Shown here piece after piece: positions 37,901-52,900 of a stretch of DNA of 64,000 bases (position 1 is the first letter of the stretch; each line of letters begins with the position of its first letter). The stretch is from Liolophura sinensis (Eukaryota > Mollusca > Polyplacophora > Chitonida > Chitonidae): NCBI RefSeq assembly GCF_032854445.1, contig NC_088302.1, positions 41,668,191 through 41,732,190 on the forward strand, given 5' to 3'. Both the position numbers and the translations under genes were made by a program. The notes under the pieces were generated by a model. The model searched no databases, was not told the DNA's origin, and saw only the letters and a list, made by a program, of their open reading frames with translations.

Positions 37901-40900
37901 GAACTCTTCTTCCCAGAAGGTAGCGAACAGTACAGTTCGTCCTCCGCTTGACGATCAGGAAATCGGAATGTTGGACGTAGGTTCCAAGTTTACACGAACA
38001 AGCCGGCAGCTTTAACTACTCTCATTGGCTGCGAGGTAACACCCCCCCAGCATAAATTACAGGGTGTTAAAGACGGAGGACACGATGGACTCAGCGATTT
38101 ATGCTGGCTTTGCCGTTTTCAGACTTAACGTGTATGGTGAGGAAAAATTGCACAATTATGTAGCAGGCACCACCAGATAGAAAAAAATGTGCTCTTTTCA
38201 GCCTATAGTGTCATTGCTTTAAGTTTTCTTCTCCTTTAAAGTTTCAGCCTATAAAACTGCAGGAGGGCATTATCTAGTGTTTATATCCAGACTCAGAAAT
38301 ATTACAGAACTAATATGGCAGGTATCAATTCTCTCTTGCTAGCTTTGAATTATGATGTAATGTCATTGCTATAAAGGTATGTAGCATAGCTGGGAAACAA
38401 AAACAGGTACATCCTCAGCTGTCACTGTATTAGATGGTCTACATGGCTGAACAAACCATGTATTTTCTGAGCAAACTGGCTTGACAGAATGTTTGCTAAG
38501 CATTCTATACATATGATGTTTTTAGGGCTCACAAAATCATGATACAGTGTAGCTTTTTTTATATCGCGCCGCTCTGGGGAAAGGTTCCCGAGCGCATTAT
38601 GGGCTACCTCGCGTCATAATGAAATGGTCTTAGGATCCACTATGTAAGGCTACAGTACATAAGGCTACAGTCTTCTCTTACTGATCATGATTCTGACAGT
38701 CAATGAAGTTTTATTAATGCAACATGTGTTTTGTCAAATGCTTTCTTATTGTTAGTTTACTATTAACACATGAGATTTTTTGTTACCTAAGGATTCAAGC
38801 ATTTAAGCACCGTCCTACGAGTCAAATCCCACGAAGCTAGCCTCGTATCTCATAATCACAGGCATGAGCTGATCTACAGAACTCAACATCTCCACCAGCT
38901 AAAATCAAGTAACGTAGTTTCGTCCTTTTTTTTTTCAACAAAGGAAAAAAACTACTACGCATTTGGTATCAAATTTGTCCGTGTCTGCTCATATCAGAAG
39001 TAATTCCTTGAACTTGCAGGCCACAACCCGATCACATGACCGCGTTATAGCTACTGAACAAAAAAAAAAAAAAAAAAAAATATTGTTCACCGTTTAAATG
39101 TAAATGATGCTAAATCAATGTATTAAATGAAGGAAACAGGAAAAAATTAAGATCCCATTGTCAAACATTTGAGTGAATTCATCTCAACTCGCACATGTCA
39201 GCATGCTGGGAAGCCAAATCTCACTCCCTGCAGTTTCACACCTCTCTTTATAGCCATTCAATAATCTGATTTTAGTTATGAGCATTTACTGAAAGTGTAC
39301 AAATATTAATCCCCTTATGAGGTATGCCTGTCACACTGAGCAAAATGTGTTCTGCATTGCTGACGAAGCCACACACATGCGGAAGTAATTTTGCAACCAC
39401 GTCACACGGGTGTATGGAATCAAACTCGCTGGCAAAGAAAATGTAACTAATTACAACCTCTTCAATTATTCATAGAAAAATCCATTTCTTTTTGCTTATA
39501 CTCATGTAATATTAAAAACACCAACACAAGGAAATGAAGCAAATGCTGGCGCATTATTTACATATATTTCTAGGTGAAAAAGCTTTATTATTTTTCAGTT
39601 TTAACAATTCTCACGAGAAAAATACACCACACATTTTTGGGGGATAACATTCAGGTCGCATTACATCCGATTGCCCGCTATATCAAGGCATATTAAAGCA
39701 AGTCCATACTGTATTACATATTACCACCGGACAGATGTCATATGACAAAAATAAAATGTCACAGTGTCAACAGTAAATGATGTTGCCGCATCTGTTAACC
39801 CTATCAAACAGGTTAGGTACCTCAACACGTAAAATATGCAGCAAAAAATGACATACCTGACAGCAATACTAATCAAACATCTAATCATGCTTACATCTGT
39901 GACTTTAGAGATTACCATTAATATAGCTCATCTTTTCATATTAGATCACAAATTGTACAACATTTGAGAAACATAAACGTCTCCTCACCTGTTGTGCCTG
40001 CACTTCTTGTACCTGGCTGCTTGGGTAATGGGCAGCCACAGGGCAGCTCCTGGAGGACTGACATGATTGGTGGGATATCTGGTACATACTCCTGTGTCTC
40101 TATCACCTCCACCACCACAGGCTTAATCACCCTGAAAACTCACAAATTTGTATCATACCTGGATACAGTGCCAAAACATTGAATAAACAGATACTCAAGG
40201 CTCGATCCCAAATTGGCGAAGTATCGTTAGATGTTCTTTGAAGTAGCACTACTTAATGCTACGTTTAACTTCTCAGTGTGTCTACAGAACGGATATCTCA
40301 ATTCTTTACGTGTCTAGCAATCCACATTCTTCAAAGCTTTTTAATTTCCTCACTTAAATGTTTACACCTTCCCATGTACACAAGTCTGCAGGATATGGAT
40401 GGTACAGCCGCATGGTTTTCAATGCCTTAAAATAAAGATGTGTTCACTGGTTTTAATGTATCACTAGATCAACTGTATTGTAATCTGCTCCTCCCAATAT
40501 TAATCTTAATGGAACTGTACAATTTCAGACTTCATCAGCAATTACAGTTTAATTTCTAGACACAATGGACGCTTTCGTCCTGTGCATATCTCTGACAGAA
40601 GAATGCTATGTTCCTCCATACGTGCTCAGCAGGGGTCAAAATGTTTGATATTTTGAGCTCTTCAGAGTGATGTCTTCACCCAAAAATGTAGGTCATCCAA
40701 AATGATTTAAAGGAGTGAAATGTAATGGATTACATTTAGAAACATTATAACACAAAATAGAACTGGATAAATTAAAATAAAGTATCATTTATGTTTTTAA
40801 ATTATGAATATTTACATGATTTAAAGTGATCTTTGAGATGACATAGATTTTGCACTCTTACAAACACATGAATGGGCAAACATTCTCATCTCTGTGCTGA

Positions 40901-43900
40901 CCATTAGCCTGGTGGTATGTATATTTAATTTCATTTACCTGTTTATAAATGGTGTCATCAGATCATAAACACTCTCCAGCCAGACAGGTGTCTACAAGAA
41001 AAGAGAAACAATTGTACCAGCAAGGGCAACAATCAGCATGTTGTGATCAACTACACATGTAGTTCTGTAGCTGCATCAACCAGTTAACAGCAACACTCTA
41101 TCTTACCTTCGTACCTTTGGGAAATGTTGTAGTGGACAGCTGCTCCCATTCATTTGACCTACAGAACACAGAATGGCAAAAGAGGTTTTGATTAAATGTC
41201 TTAAAGACACATCTAGTACAGCCTTAAAATTAACAGATAGCATATAAGCAGATTCCTTTATAACTCCATATTAACTTCTTCAAACAATATAGCTGAAATA
41301 TTACCGATGTGTGGTTAAACCATAATCATTCATTCACAATTCATTTTCACAGTGACCAAATCATTAACAAACCCTAAAAACCTCATGATGAAATTCTTAC
41401 CAAATAAAAACATAATCAGATTATATGAAAAAATTGTGAATATTTGTAGATAACAGGAGACTGTTTCAGCAAAGTTACCTGTTGATCACAGGCAGCACAA
41501 CCCTTCCAATGCCATCTGGAAAATGTGTACAGTGAAGCATTACATAAAAAAAGCTATCAAACAGAGCTTTGATATCACAGTTGCTGTTATCCTTAGAGTT
41601 GTTCCCCTTATTCTGCATCTCAGGTGTGAAGTTATCTCCCCTGGCTTGGAGGCTGTCAATAGCTGAGGTCAGTATGAGTATAGATAGAGTGAAGTCTTTC
41701 ATTACCATTGCCTGTAAAACACAAACCATGGTGTTATTTACTACAGACTCAACCATCACTTGTCACAGCATTAAGACATTATCAGAACATGTTCAAACTT
41801 AAAAACTATCCTTTATAAGGATAGACCCAATCCTCAAACATCACAGCACTAAGGCACTATCAGACCATGTTCTAAACTTGAAAAATACAGGACAGACATT
41901 ATGATATTTTGTGGGTCATTTTTTAAAAGCACTTGGAACAGTATACAATATCCACTATTTGTTGATCTTTTACTTCAAGGTAAACATATATCTTACCTGT
42001 ACAATCATAGGCCAGTGATAAGTGGGCTGACAGGTGATCAGTTTCACCTGCAGATGGACTGCACATGTTGTCTGAATATCCTCATAACTATAAACATCAA
42101 CAGGTAAAGTACACCAGTATATGTTCACTGAGAGTGTTTTTAGATGTACTCACAAAAGAAAAAGCATTTTTGATATTGTTATGTCAAGTTAACATTGTCA
42201 TTTACAAGAAAAACAACAATAGCTCATTTCAAAATTAAAGAAGTGCTATAAACCTTATTCCAGGTTGTTTATATCACTTTAATATGCAAATTATTCAGTC
42301 CCAACAGATATATTGAAAAACATTTCTTATCACCTCCCATAAGAAATAAATAAACAAGATAGTAAAGCAAAGATGATCTTTAATATAGGGCATACATACT
42401 GTCTTTGACCCAATCCCACTAGATGAGGGCGTATCCATGACAACCAGTGTGTGGGGTAACCCTTAGTGTCCGAGTCTGTTAGGGAGTCCATGTCACACCA
42501 GCTGGTTTTCTTCCCGGTAAAACCCTTCTTAAAAATCCTGGTAAAAAGTTACACAAATACTAATTTATTTTATTTATTTTATTTATATGACTGAGGCTAG
42601 CATTATGGTGAGACGAAATTGGGCAGAGGTCAGAGGAAATGTCTTACTTCTATTCTAGCGAGAATTGAAGACAAAGGTTACCCAAAATTCCCCCTTAAGT
42701 GTAGAACATACTACTGAAACAAACTGTTGCTATGGATACAGAATATCAAAAGAAAACATTTTTGATCTCAGGCAGAAACTATTTGGATGCATAATTTAAG
42801 TGAAAATTCAGTTTTCAGGAGGCCAAAAACAATAGCTATACGACTCACTTGTACAGGACTTCCAATGGGGAGGTAACTATTGCCAGGGCTGACAACAGAT
42901 GGCAGCACTGATTGTGGATGAGGTAGTGGGTTGTCTGAGACTTGTTGACATCGAGGTATTTAGAGACAGCATTACAGCTGAAGGGGAGAAGTTCACTGAC
43001 ACACAGCAGGATCGTAATGATGTCCGCTCTACAATAACAACAAGAAAGATTAGACAAAGCTTTGACCCTACTTCACACCTCAATGAAATGGATTACAAAA
43101 TATGGTTTGTCTGATTTCTGAATTCAACGAGCTGGGATGAACAGATGGACCACTTACTGTACCAGAATCGACAAATTTACCAGCGTCATGAACTGACACT
43201 AATGTGACCAATCAGTGAACTGAGATGGAGCTACTGACCACTACTTTACTAAACTGAGGTGAACACAATGATCACTAGCCTAAACACAATGACCATTGAC
43301 CTATTGCAAATCTTCACCCATATTCAACTTTTAAATAGCTTTCTCTAGTGGAATTTATGCACACAATTATCATTACGAAAATGACGCTAAAATGATTCTA
43401 CTGTGTCACGAAAAATGCAAGCTCAATAAAACTGTGCAAATTATTTCTCTATACCCCACAGTTCTTTCAGAAAGTTTCAAAACATTAGTGCCAAAGGTGA
43501 TTAAAAAGGTTGTTGACTTTGGGTAAACTGAAGAAGACAGACTGATCACTGACCTGTACTGAGGTGTCCTTCTGTAACTGGGGTGGACCCGTACATAGCT
43601 TCTGGTCAGTATGTCCAGAGACTCTTGTAACACAGAGGTAAACACCTGCTGACCAAGGCGAGGAGGACAGACTGACCATAGGTCAGCTCTCAAGCCCTGC
43701 AGGTGAAGGTTCCACATCTGGACAGGGAAAGCACAACGTTCATTCTGAAATTAGAACAACAAAGCATATTTATCCAAATGTACATAAAAGTCTGATCCAC
43801 AAATGATTAATCAAGCTACCAAAAATGGCTATATGGAATCTTTGTCTGATCACTGGTAATGGCATTCTGTGGGGCAACCAAATTACATCAATTAAAGTAT

Positions 43901-46900
43901 GGAGATGTGACTAGATCTACCCTAAATGACCTAAAATTTCGCCAAGAAAAGTTAATTTTAAAGAGAAATAAATGTCATAAAATATTATTTTTAATGCTTA
44001 AACTTACATGTTTCCAGTAGGATATCACTCTAACTTCTAAACAAGCCTGAAAGCATCTTTCTACAACCCATAAAACCCTGAGAAATACATGCAGGAAAAC
44101 TGAGCACATTAGTCACGGTCGAAATTTGAGGTCATTTAGGGTACTTGTATTTGAGTGAAGTATGGTCATGAAAACAGCTGTTCCATACATCAGAGAGGAT
44201 CCAACAAAATTGCTGAAGTTAAGAGTTTTCAGGGTTTCAAATCTACAAACCCAAATTCATACAGAAAATATAAAATAAGAGTACCTCATAGAACTCTTTG
44301 GAGTCATCCCAGTGGTAGCTCTCCGCATCAAACAGTAGGTGGTCACTGAGAAGCTGAATGTGGACTCGGCTCATGGAGCTGGTCACTGTCTCCACAAACT
44401 CTGCGTACTGCTTGGACAGAGACGGGAAATACTTCTTCCTGTCAAACATACAAATTTTACAAATTTCAACAATTAGGACAACGGCAGTTATTGTTATTAG
44501 ATAGATTAATTAATAGAATACTTATCAACATTCAAAAGAGAAAATATACTTGCCATTTGATTTTAATTTTATTATCTGACTTTGTTTTAGCAGTCTTGTT
44601 TAATTCCTTGATAGCAAGATAAAGCAGAGACTGTGACCTTTTGGAAATAGTCAGTTTAAATAAATGAATCTGATTGAGCATCAGGTAATACAACATTTGT
44701 TGAGGCTTAAAATGAGAACATTACCTCACATCTTACTCAGGCTTTGCATTGAACAGTATACTTTAACATCCCATCCAGTCTATGCACATGTACACTGACA
44801 ACACACTGGCTGAGATGCTCTGTCACTGATGAGTGAATGTAATCAGTCAGATCCTACCACATGACCGTCCTGTACTTGGAGCGATATTGGATCCTAGGGA
44901 ACCATATTTTTTCCATATTGTACAGTAGCAAAAGAAGGTAACTTTATATGCTAAAAGCATTGTTTGAGGGGACACTGCTGTTTTTATCATTTGCTCTCCA
45001 CCTTTCTGCAGGCTAAACACTGACGAGGGAATAAATTTCTTTATTTGTTGATTTCCAAATTCAGCAAAATACTGAAGTGAAGACCAGAAGCGACCTAGGA
45101 ACATACAAGCGCTGGATACAGAGTGCACTGCCCCCAAGATCAGGGAAATTAAAAGAGCTTCCTTCAGGCCAGCTGAATCTGTATGTGTATCTTCGATCGT
45201 TATTTTTCATGAGGTTTAAGTCCTCAGACAGGTTCAGCTATGTGATAAATATGTCCATAGGTCCATGTTGTGTTGGAAATCCGCATTGGACTCGACAACT
45301 GCCACATCTCGTCCAGTACAGGTTTTCAACACAACACTGGACTCGTACAATATCATTCCATAATGCACAAAACACTTCACAATAACCTAACAGTACAACC
45401 GCTGCCAGCATTATGGTAATACGAAACCGGGTAGAGCCTGGGGGAAACCCAAGACCATACACATGTTGCTGACAGATGTTCCCACATTTTCCACATACTG
45501 TCTGAGAGGAAACCAGCATGTGCTGCACTTGACTGAACACCAATCAAATAGGTGAACAATTTAGTGATTTATAACAACTAGACAACATATGGTTTTAATA
45601 TTTAAATGTATGACATGTTACTACCTCTTTCTATTCTTTGTTAATGTTTCAGACAAATATCAGATAAATTTCAAAAGTTTCTTGATTTTAGCACAATACA
45701 AAGGAACCCAAAGGACACTCAAATTTAAGCTGTGCTTGCCCTTGATTCATCATTCAATGCTGTGACTGGTTTGAGAAAAAGTCCACCAGTGTTCAGATAG
45801 GTGCAAGCTTCATCACATTACCGATACCATGGATATGTCTGATTGCAAAAAAAAAAAACAGTTGCAAGGACCGAAATGACCTGAAATATGTCAAAGGCCA
45901 TGTTAATCCCATGGAAGCTAAGTAGCTTCAAGCTAAATATTGACTATGTGTACGTTTTAAACTCTTGTTCAGTCAGAGTATTACATGTACTTCACATGTA
46001 CATACACAGATGTGTCTCCACTCAGCATATTCTCATAATAGATAATATGGTTCCTGATGAAAACTCCGCTGGATAGCGTTACATACAGCATTCTGGGAGG
46101 TGTTGTCTTGGGTACATCCGCACTGAGCTGTCAACAAAAGAACTACATTTAGCACTAATACACCATAGTATCTTCACAGAACAAAAGTATGCACTAAGTC
46201 TGAGATACTTGCCCCAATACTACAAATCTGTATTGCCACTAAAAAAAATACATAGAGAAAACAAAATTAACTTTTCATTTCTATACAGTAACATTAGCTT
46301 AGTAGACAACATGCACTGTTTCTACTCTGGGGGGGGGGGGGCATTTTCTGGGGTACAGCTTCACTAATTTGTGAAAACAACAACCAAACATGTCATGAAG
46401 CACTCTGCTCATGAAATGGTGTTAATGTATCAACAATATCCATATATATATATAGTACAAAGATATTATTTTCAATAATACAACAATCTGTTAATATTAA
46501 ACAAACTTTAATAAATTTTAAAAAGGTTTCTTTTATATTGTATAGTCATCTTGGCTTAATAGACAACATGCACCACAAGTACAAGTTAATAAACAAATGT
46601 GATATAACAAAAGAAAAAGACAATCATAAAAATCTTTTATTGTGTGTGGAGGACACGGATAAAGTACAAAACCGATTTGAAGGAAGTGGTTATTATTGCT
46701 TTGCCTGATAGCAATATTGCTTTAGCAAGCAGTTAAATTATATCCGATATCATATTGGTTAAATTACTTTGGCAAGATATCATATTGGTTTAGCAAGTGG
46801 TCATATTGGTTTAGCAAGTGATCATATTGGTTTGGCAAGTGGTCATATTGCTTTGACAAGTAGTCATATTGCTTTGGCATGTGGTCATATTGCTTTGGCA

Positions 46901-49900
46901 AGTGGTCATATTGCTTTGACAAGTAGTCATATTGCTTTTACAAATCGTCAACAGGCATAAGACAATGAAGTACATGTAGTTACCTTCACTAGGAACATGT
47001 GGTAATCTTTTAGTACCAGGGAGGCTGCGTCAACAAAGGTTGTTCTAGTGGCATGAAAGACACTGTCAGAGCCAGCTATAGCCAGAGGAAGCAGTGAGTC
47101 CAATGTAGCTGTCAGAATGCTGCAAGACTGTACACACACAAACACAACCATTAAATGACATGTAAGAGCAAATGCAAGGACAGAGTATTCTGTTCAAGAG
47201 AACATGTCCCTCTGTGTAGGAAAAACAAAAACAAGAAAAATTTATCCTGAAATTTATCCTTACAAGTATAAGGCATCAGCTGACATGATACAGTTCTACA
47301 GTTTAAGGGTCAATCACCACCTTAAAAAGGTAAGATAAATGTCAAAACTGATCTGTAGGAGAGAAGATCAGGAATACGGGTGTTAAGCTGGTCCTGTGGT
47401 GCCAGTGAGTTCATCAATTATGTCATTTCCAAAAATTCCCTGACCACTGACGGAAAATATGCATAAATAGAGGGCCTATTAAGAGATGTAAAATATGCCT
47501 AAAAAATGATACTTTTTCTTCCTTATACCTGTACATGCATCTCTATTTTCCTTAAAACCATAATTTTCATTTTTAGGCCTTTTATGCATCCTTTAAGTGT
47601 TGGCATCAAAAGTATCATTTTAAGACCTTTATGTTCTGTTGCATTTTTTTTAGGCCAAACCTTACGCCAATTCAGTACAAGTATATACATTCTACTAGTT
47701 TAAATTTTCTTGAGATGATGTTCTTTGGTATTCTAAAATCCATACCACACTGTGGCCTTTTAACAATGACACTGTTATGTGCACACCTTGAGGATGATCC
47801 TTGGGTAATCAAGCCGGCCTCCTACTAGCTCCGGGGGCACATTGACCGTCTCAAGCTCTTCCCCTTCTGTCAGCGCTCCCTGGTGGCCTGCCAAACTTGT
47901 CTGACGAGCTTGCTGAATCAGGTGATCCACACACTGGGACAGCTCTGGCGAAAGTTTCTTGAACATGTGGGTCCAATCCCAGCGAGGACGGTCTTCTGCT
48001 TGAGTTTTCTCCACCACTACAGAGAGAAAGGCAACAAATCTTCAACACTGATAGAGAACAAGAATCATTCTTCTCCACAACACAAATAGTAGGCTCTCCT
48101 TCAAGAATAGTGGAGAGAAACATTCAGATATACAGAAACTGATATACACAAACCTTTAACTTGAAACACTATCAAACCTTTAAAGGAGAAGAAAACATAA
48201 AAATGATACCAAAATAAGACGAAAAACTTATTTGCAAATATGATCTTTAATATTTTTTTGGATTTTTTCTTTCAGGAGAAAATGTATGGTGGGTATTTGG
48301 GGCCATTTATCGTATTTATAGTTGTTGCATAATATTGTTCGAAACAAAGGATGTGATGCTGGTCTAATAAATTTATTCGAATGTAAATTTCTTGTTTATA
48401 ACAAAACATATGCATTTAACCTACATTATGATAATATTTAGGAACATATTAAAAATATAAATATGATCCAAATTGAGGTTTTATACATTTGTTAGCTGAA
48501 AAGAACAAATTCTAGCAAAACCTACTTATTAAAGCTGTGCTACATCCGCATTTACGACATTATTAAACGAAGACTATAAATACCAAAAAGGTGGTCCCAA
48601 ATACCCACCATACAAAAATTATTTTCAAGTGTCTTTTTCTCCTTAAGGAAAAATCAGAAAAAATATTGAAGACCACGTTTAGGGATAACTTTTCACACTC
48701 TTTCATACGAACTTTGTGTCATTTTTATGTTTTCTCCACCAAAACAAAATTACAAACACACCTTCATCACATATACAAACAGAAGTTCATTACAAATACA
48801 TCAAATACAAACAAACCTTCATCACAAATACATGCGTACAGACGCTCAGCATGAACACAAACAGACCTTCCTCACAAATACACATATACCGACGTTCTGC
48901 ACGAACACAGACGCTCATCACAAATATACATAGACTTTATCACAAATACATACAGACCTCCATCACAATTACAAACAAACCCTTGTCACGAATAAAAATC
49001 TCCTGTAATACCAATACAAACAGGCCTTCAACAAAATAACCCAAATACATTCATAACGAATATAAACAGGCATTCAACACCAATACAGACAGACATTCAA
49101 CATCAATATGAACAGACCTCCAACACCAATACAAACAGTCTTTTAACACCAATACAAACAGGTCTTGAAAACCAATACAGATCCTCAACACCAATACAGA
49201 CAGACCTTCAACACAAATAAAAACAGACATCCATCACAAATACAAACAGACCTTCATCACAAATACATGAGTACAGACGTTCATCACAAATACAAACAGA
49301 CTTGTATCATGAATACATACAGACCTTCATTACAATTACAAACAAACTTTCACCACGAATAAAAAATCTCCCTTAATACCAATACAAACAGACCTTCAAC
49401 ACCAATACAAACAGACCTTCAACACCAATACAAAGAGGCCTTCAACAACAATACAAACAGGCCTTCAACACCAATACAGACTTTTTAACACCAATACAAA
49501 CAGACTTTTCAACACCAATACAAACACACCATCAACACCAAGATAAACAGACCTTCAACACAAATACAAACAGACTTTTCAACACCAATTCAAACAGGCC
49601 TTCAACACCAATACAAACAGACCTTCAACACCAATACCAATTGACCTTTAACATGTTCAACACCATCACTTATATGACAGTGGCAAACATTATGGTCGAT
49701 GGAAACCCAAGACCATGTGCAGGTTGCTGGACGACCTTAGTACATGTATCTACGACTGGAAAGGAGGCTATTAAAGAGAGGCTTACCTTTGGGTGTCTTG
49801 AAACTGGCAGAGATAGAACTGGAGAAGGAAGTGTCAACAGAGGGTGTGGAGGTGTCTGAGAAGGCAGACTCGTGTGACATGGCTGACATGGGGCGCCTCA

Positions 49901-52900
49901 TCATGTCAGGGCTGGGACTGGCCTTCAGCACACCTGTATAAGGTGTTAAACAGCAACAATAATCAGCTTTGTTGTACAAAGAGAAATCCTTACACATCAG
50001 GTAAACCAGCTATACATAAACCTCATATTTTTATGAAGACAATGGACAATGAGTCAGACTTTTTAAGAGCATTTCAGTATTTGTCTAATAAGACTTTAAT
50101 GCAGTACTCAAGATTTTCCATTAGTGTTGCAGGTATCAGGTTATCTGCACAGATACTGCAGTGGGCAGAGTTAACCACCACCCTGGGCAAGATACTCAAC
50201 AAAACTCCCAACTTAAAGCCACAGCTGAGCCAGCAAAAAGTTGGATTTAAGTTATTAATCACTTGTTGATTTCAAATATAAAAAAGTCAGTCACACATTC
50301 TATTGGATGGTGAGATGCAAAGATAAATAGAGAAAGAATCTTTCAATGTAAAAGACCTTCCTTAAAAAAATACACAACCTAGGATACATGTTCTACTTAA
50401 TGGTAAAATTTTCTTGATGCAAACCAATAGATTATACAGATTCTGTTAAATGGCTGGATAGAAAGACTAATAAAGGCATGTTTGCCTTCCAATGTAGGTA
50501 CATGTAGGAAAAATCCTCACCCCTGATGCTGCCTCTGGACCTAGATTTCTTGCTGTTGACCCCACCCACTTCCCAGCTCATGGTGCCATGCAGCGTCTCC
50601 ATGTGACGATCAATGTGCAGAAAGGCCTCCACAACCTTGATGAGGACTCGCAGGAGGTGAAGGGGCAGGGTGGGTTTCGGGGTCCCCCGGTGGGGTAGCT
50701 GCTCCACAGAGAGGATGGACATGCTGTCCAGGCTCTTTGTCTTGCCCCGGACTACCAAGTGGGTCGGAGATCCCTGCAGGCCCAGCTCACTCTGCGACTG
50801 CGGCATCCATTTACTTCCCTTTTTGGCACTACAAGCCATCTCATCCTGGATCTCATCGATCAAGGCGGACATTTCATCGCCAAATTTGTCTAGGTATATG
50901 TCGTGGAGGGCATGGAGCGTGGTGACTGCCCTGCGGAACACGCCCGTGATGAACAGGGTGTAGTCCTGGTTCATCAGTGTAATGATCATGTCTGTCAGTT
51001 CCTCACAGTTATTACCGGCCTCTACGATGTCAACATCATCGCCTCCTCCCTCGCTCAACAGAGTCGCAAAACACACCCCAAGCTGCTGGGCACGGACCAA
51101 CCGGTATTTCTGCCAGACGTCCTCAGCAGGGAAAAGCGAACACAAAGCCTGAACATACTCCAACCGTTTCTTCGCACTGATGTCTATTGCGGGATAGTCC
51201 TTGTTGTATGACAGCTTAGACAAGCGGTCTTGGAAGTACTTTCTGAGGCGGAGGGTGATTTTGTCCCAGAGTTGTGAGACTGCCAGCTCCCCTGTATCTG
51301 TCACAGTGTGTAAGGATACCATTGAATCCTCAATGTTTTGTCTGGTTGAGGAGCGTGACGGCAGAGATACACCTGTGTGCTCTGAGAAGGAGAGAAGTTC
51401 TTGGAGCACAATTTCTTCACACCCAGGGCTCTCTTCCATTGCATGCAGCTAAACAGAGAAGTTAAACACCCCCTAATAATATAATTCCGTAAGACATAAG
51501 TAGTGTTGAAAACACTGTACATGCAATTTTATTTATACTGCATGTTATTACTGGCAAATAGTGTAGTTTCACACACTAAAAAGTCAATTTACTGTCAAAT
51601 TAATCAAACACTGCTACTTTTGAAAAGAAAATAATATACTGTCTTCAGCAGTATCTTAGTAAGGCTTTTGGTTGTGGCAACAGTGGCATTTTATCTAAAA
51701 GAGCTAGCAAGAGCCTTGTCTTTTATTGTTGTCGTATCTGTAATCTTAATGCACAAAATATGACATTATTCTATTCTCTCTAGCGCCTCTCCAGTGCTGT
51801 ATCTGTAATCTCAATGCACAAAATATGACATTATTCTATTCTCTCTAGCGCCTTTCCAGTGCTGTATCTGTAATCTTAATGCACAAAATATGACATTATT
51901 CTATTCTCTCTAGCGCCTTGGTGACAATAAGCTGTTGACAGCACTCTGTTTGTGCAGTCTTACGTTCACTGAAGGTCACTTCCACCTAAATGATGCAACA
52001 CTTAAAGTCAGCACGCCTCAGTGATATGCGGGGAAAATCATCAGTAGCTTGCCAAAAGTGCTTCATATAAAAACTAGTTTCCTCTCTAGTTTCCTCCACC
52101 CAGATAATTACTGACCATCACTGTATAAGTAGCAGACTCATGTATATGGCATTAAGCAATAAAGTAAAATAAAATAAAATAAAATCATATAATAAATATA
52201 ATATAATATAATAATATAATATAATAATAAACATAAATAAAAGTATAGCATGTACCACATGCACTATTATCTGTAACAAAAATTCTCCTTACAACATGGC
52301 TGAGAAATTTCATCACATCATCCAAGTCTGGGTCATAGCAGGTTGTCTTCTCCAAGGTATGGTGATCTGCCAAGTACTGTAAAGCATCCCTGGGCGTGGA
52401 GAATGACTTCCCTCCGCTCAGTCTGTTTGACTGCTTCATAATGTCCGACAGACAGCTATCCAGCCTGAAATAACCAGAATATCAATTTTACCTGTAGTCA
52501 ATATACACATGAAACCAACGTGCACAAAGTATACTGTATACATTGTAAATGTTTTAAATCAGTAATCAGTATTATACCAGGTAACACTTTGGCGGCATGG
52601 AAGACATGTATGTATGTACACGAACCTAATGATTTCTTGATAACATGGTCTTGTTACAGTATTTGTAGCTACACGCAGATGTACAGTATTTGAGTTACGT
52701 CATTAGGACAACACAGTGATGTCCCAGTTCAAAATGACACTGCCACTTTATGGCAAAGTAGGGTTACTTGCCTATCTGATAAAATCAAATAAGATCAAAG
52801 TACTGGTAGACCATCATTATTTTTGCAATACTGGGAAACCATGTACATTATTTATATGATCGGTCTAATCCTTTTTCGTTACTTTTATGTATGCTTCACA

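Noticed and set aside
48591-49362. Several Lys/Thr/His/Asn-rich frames
   Set aside because: They follow the 20-bp minisatellite and have no coding signature.
30005-49660. Direct repeat arrays considered as CRISPR
   Set aside because: Units are contiguous without unique spacers, and the DNA is clearly animal. They are minisatellites.
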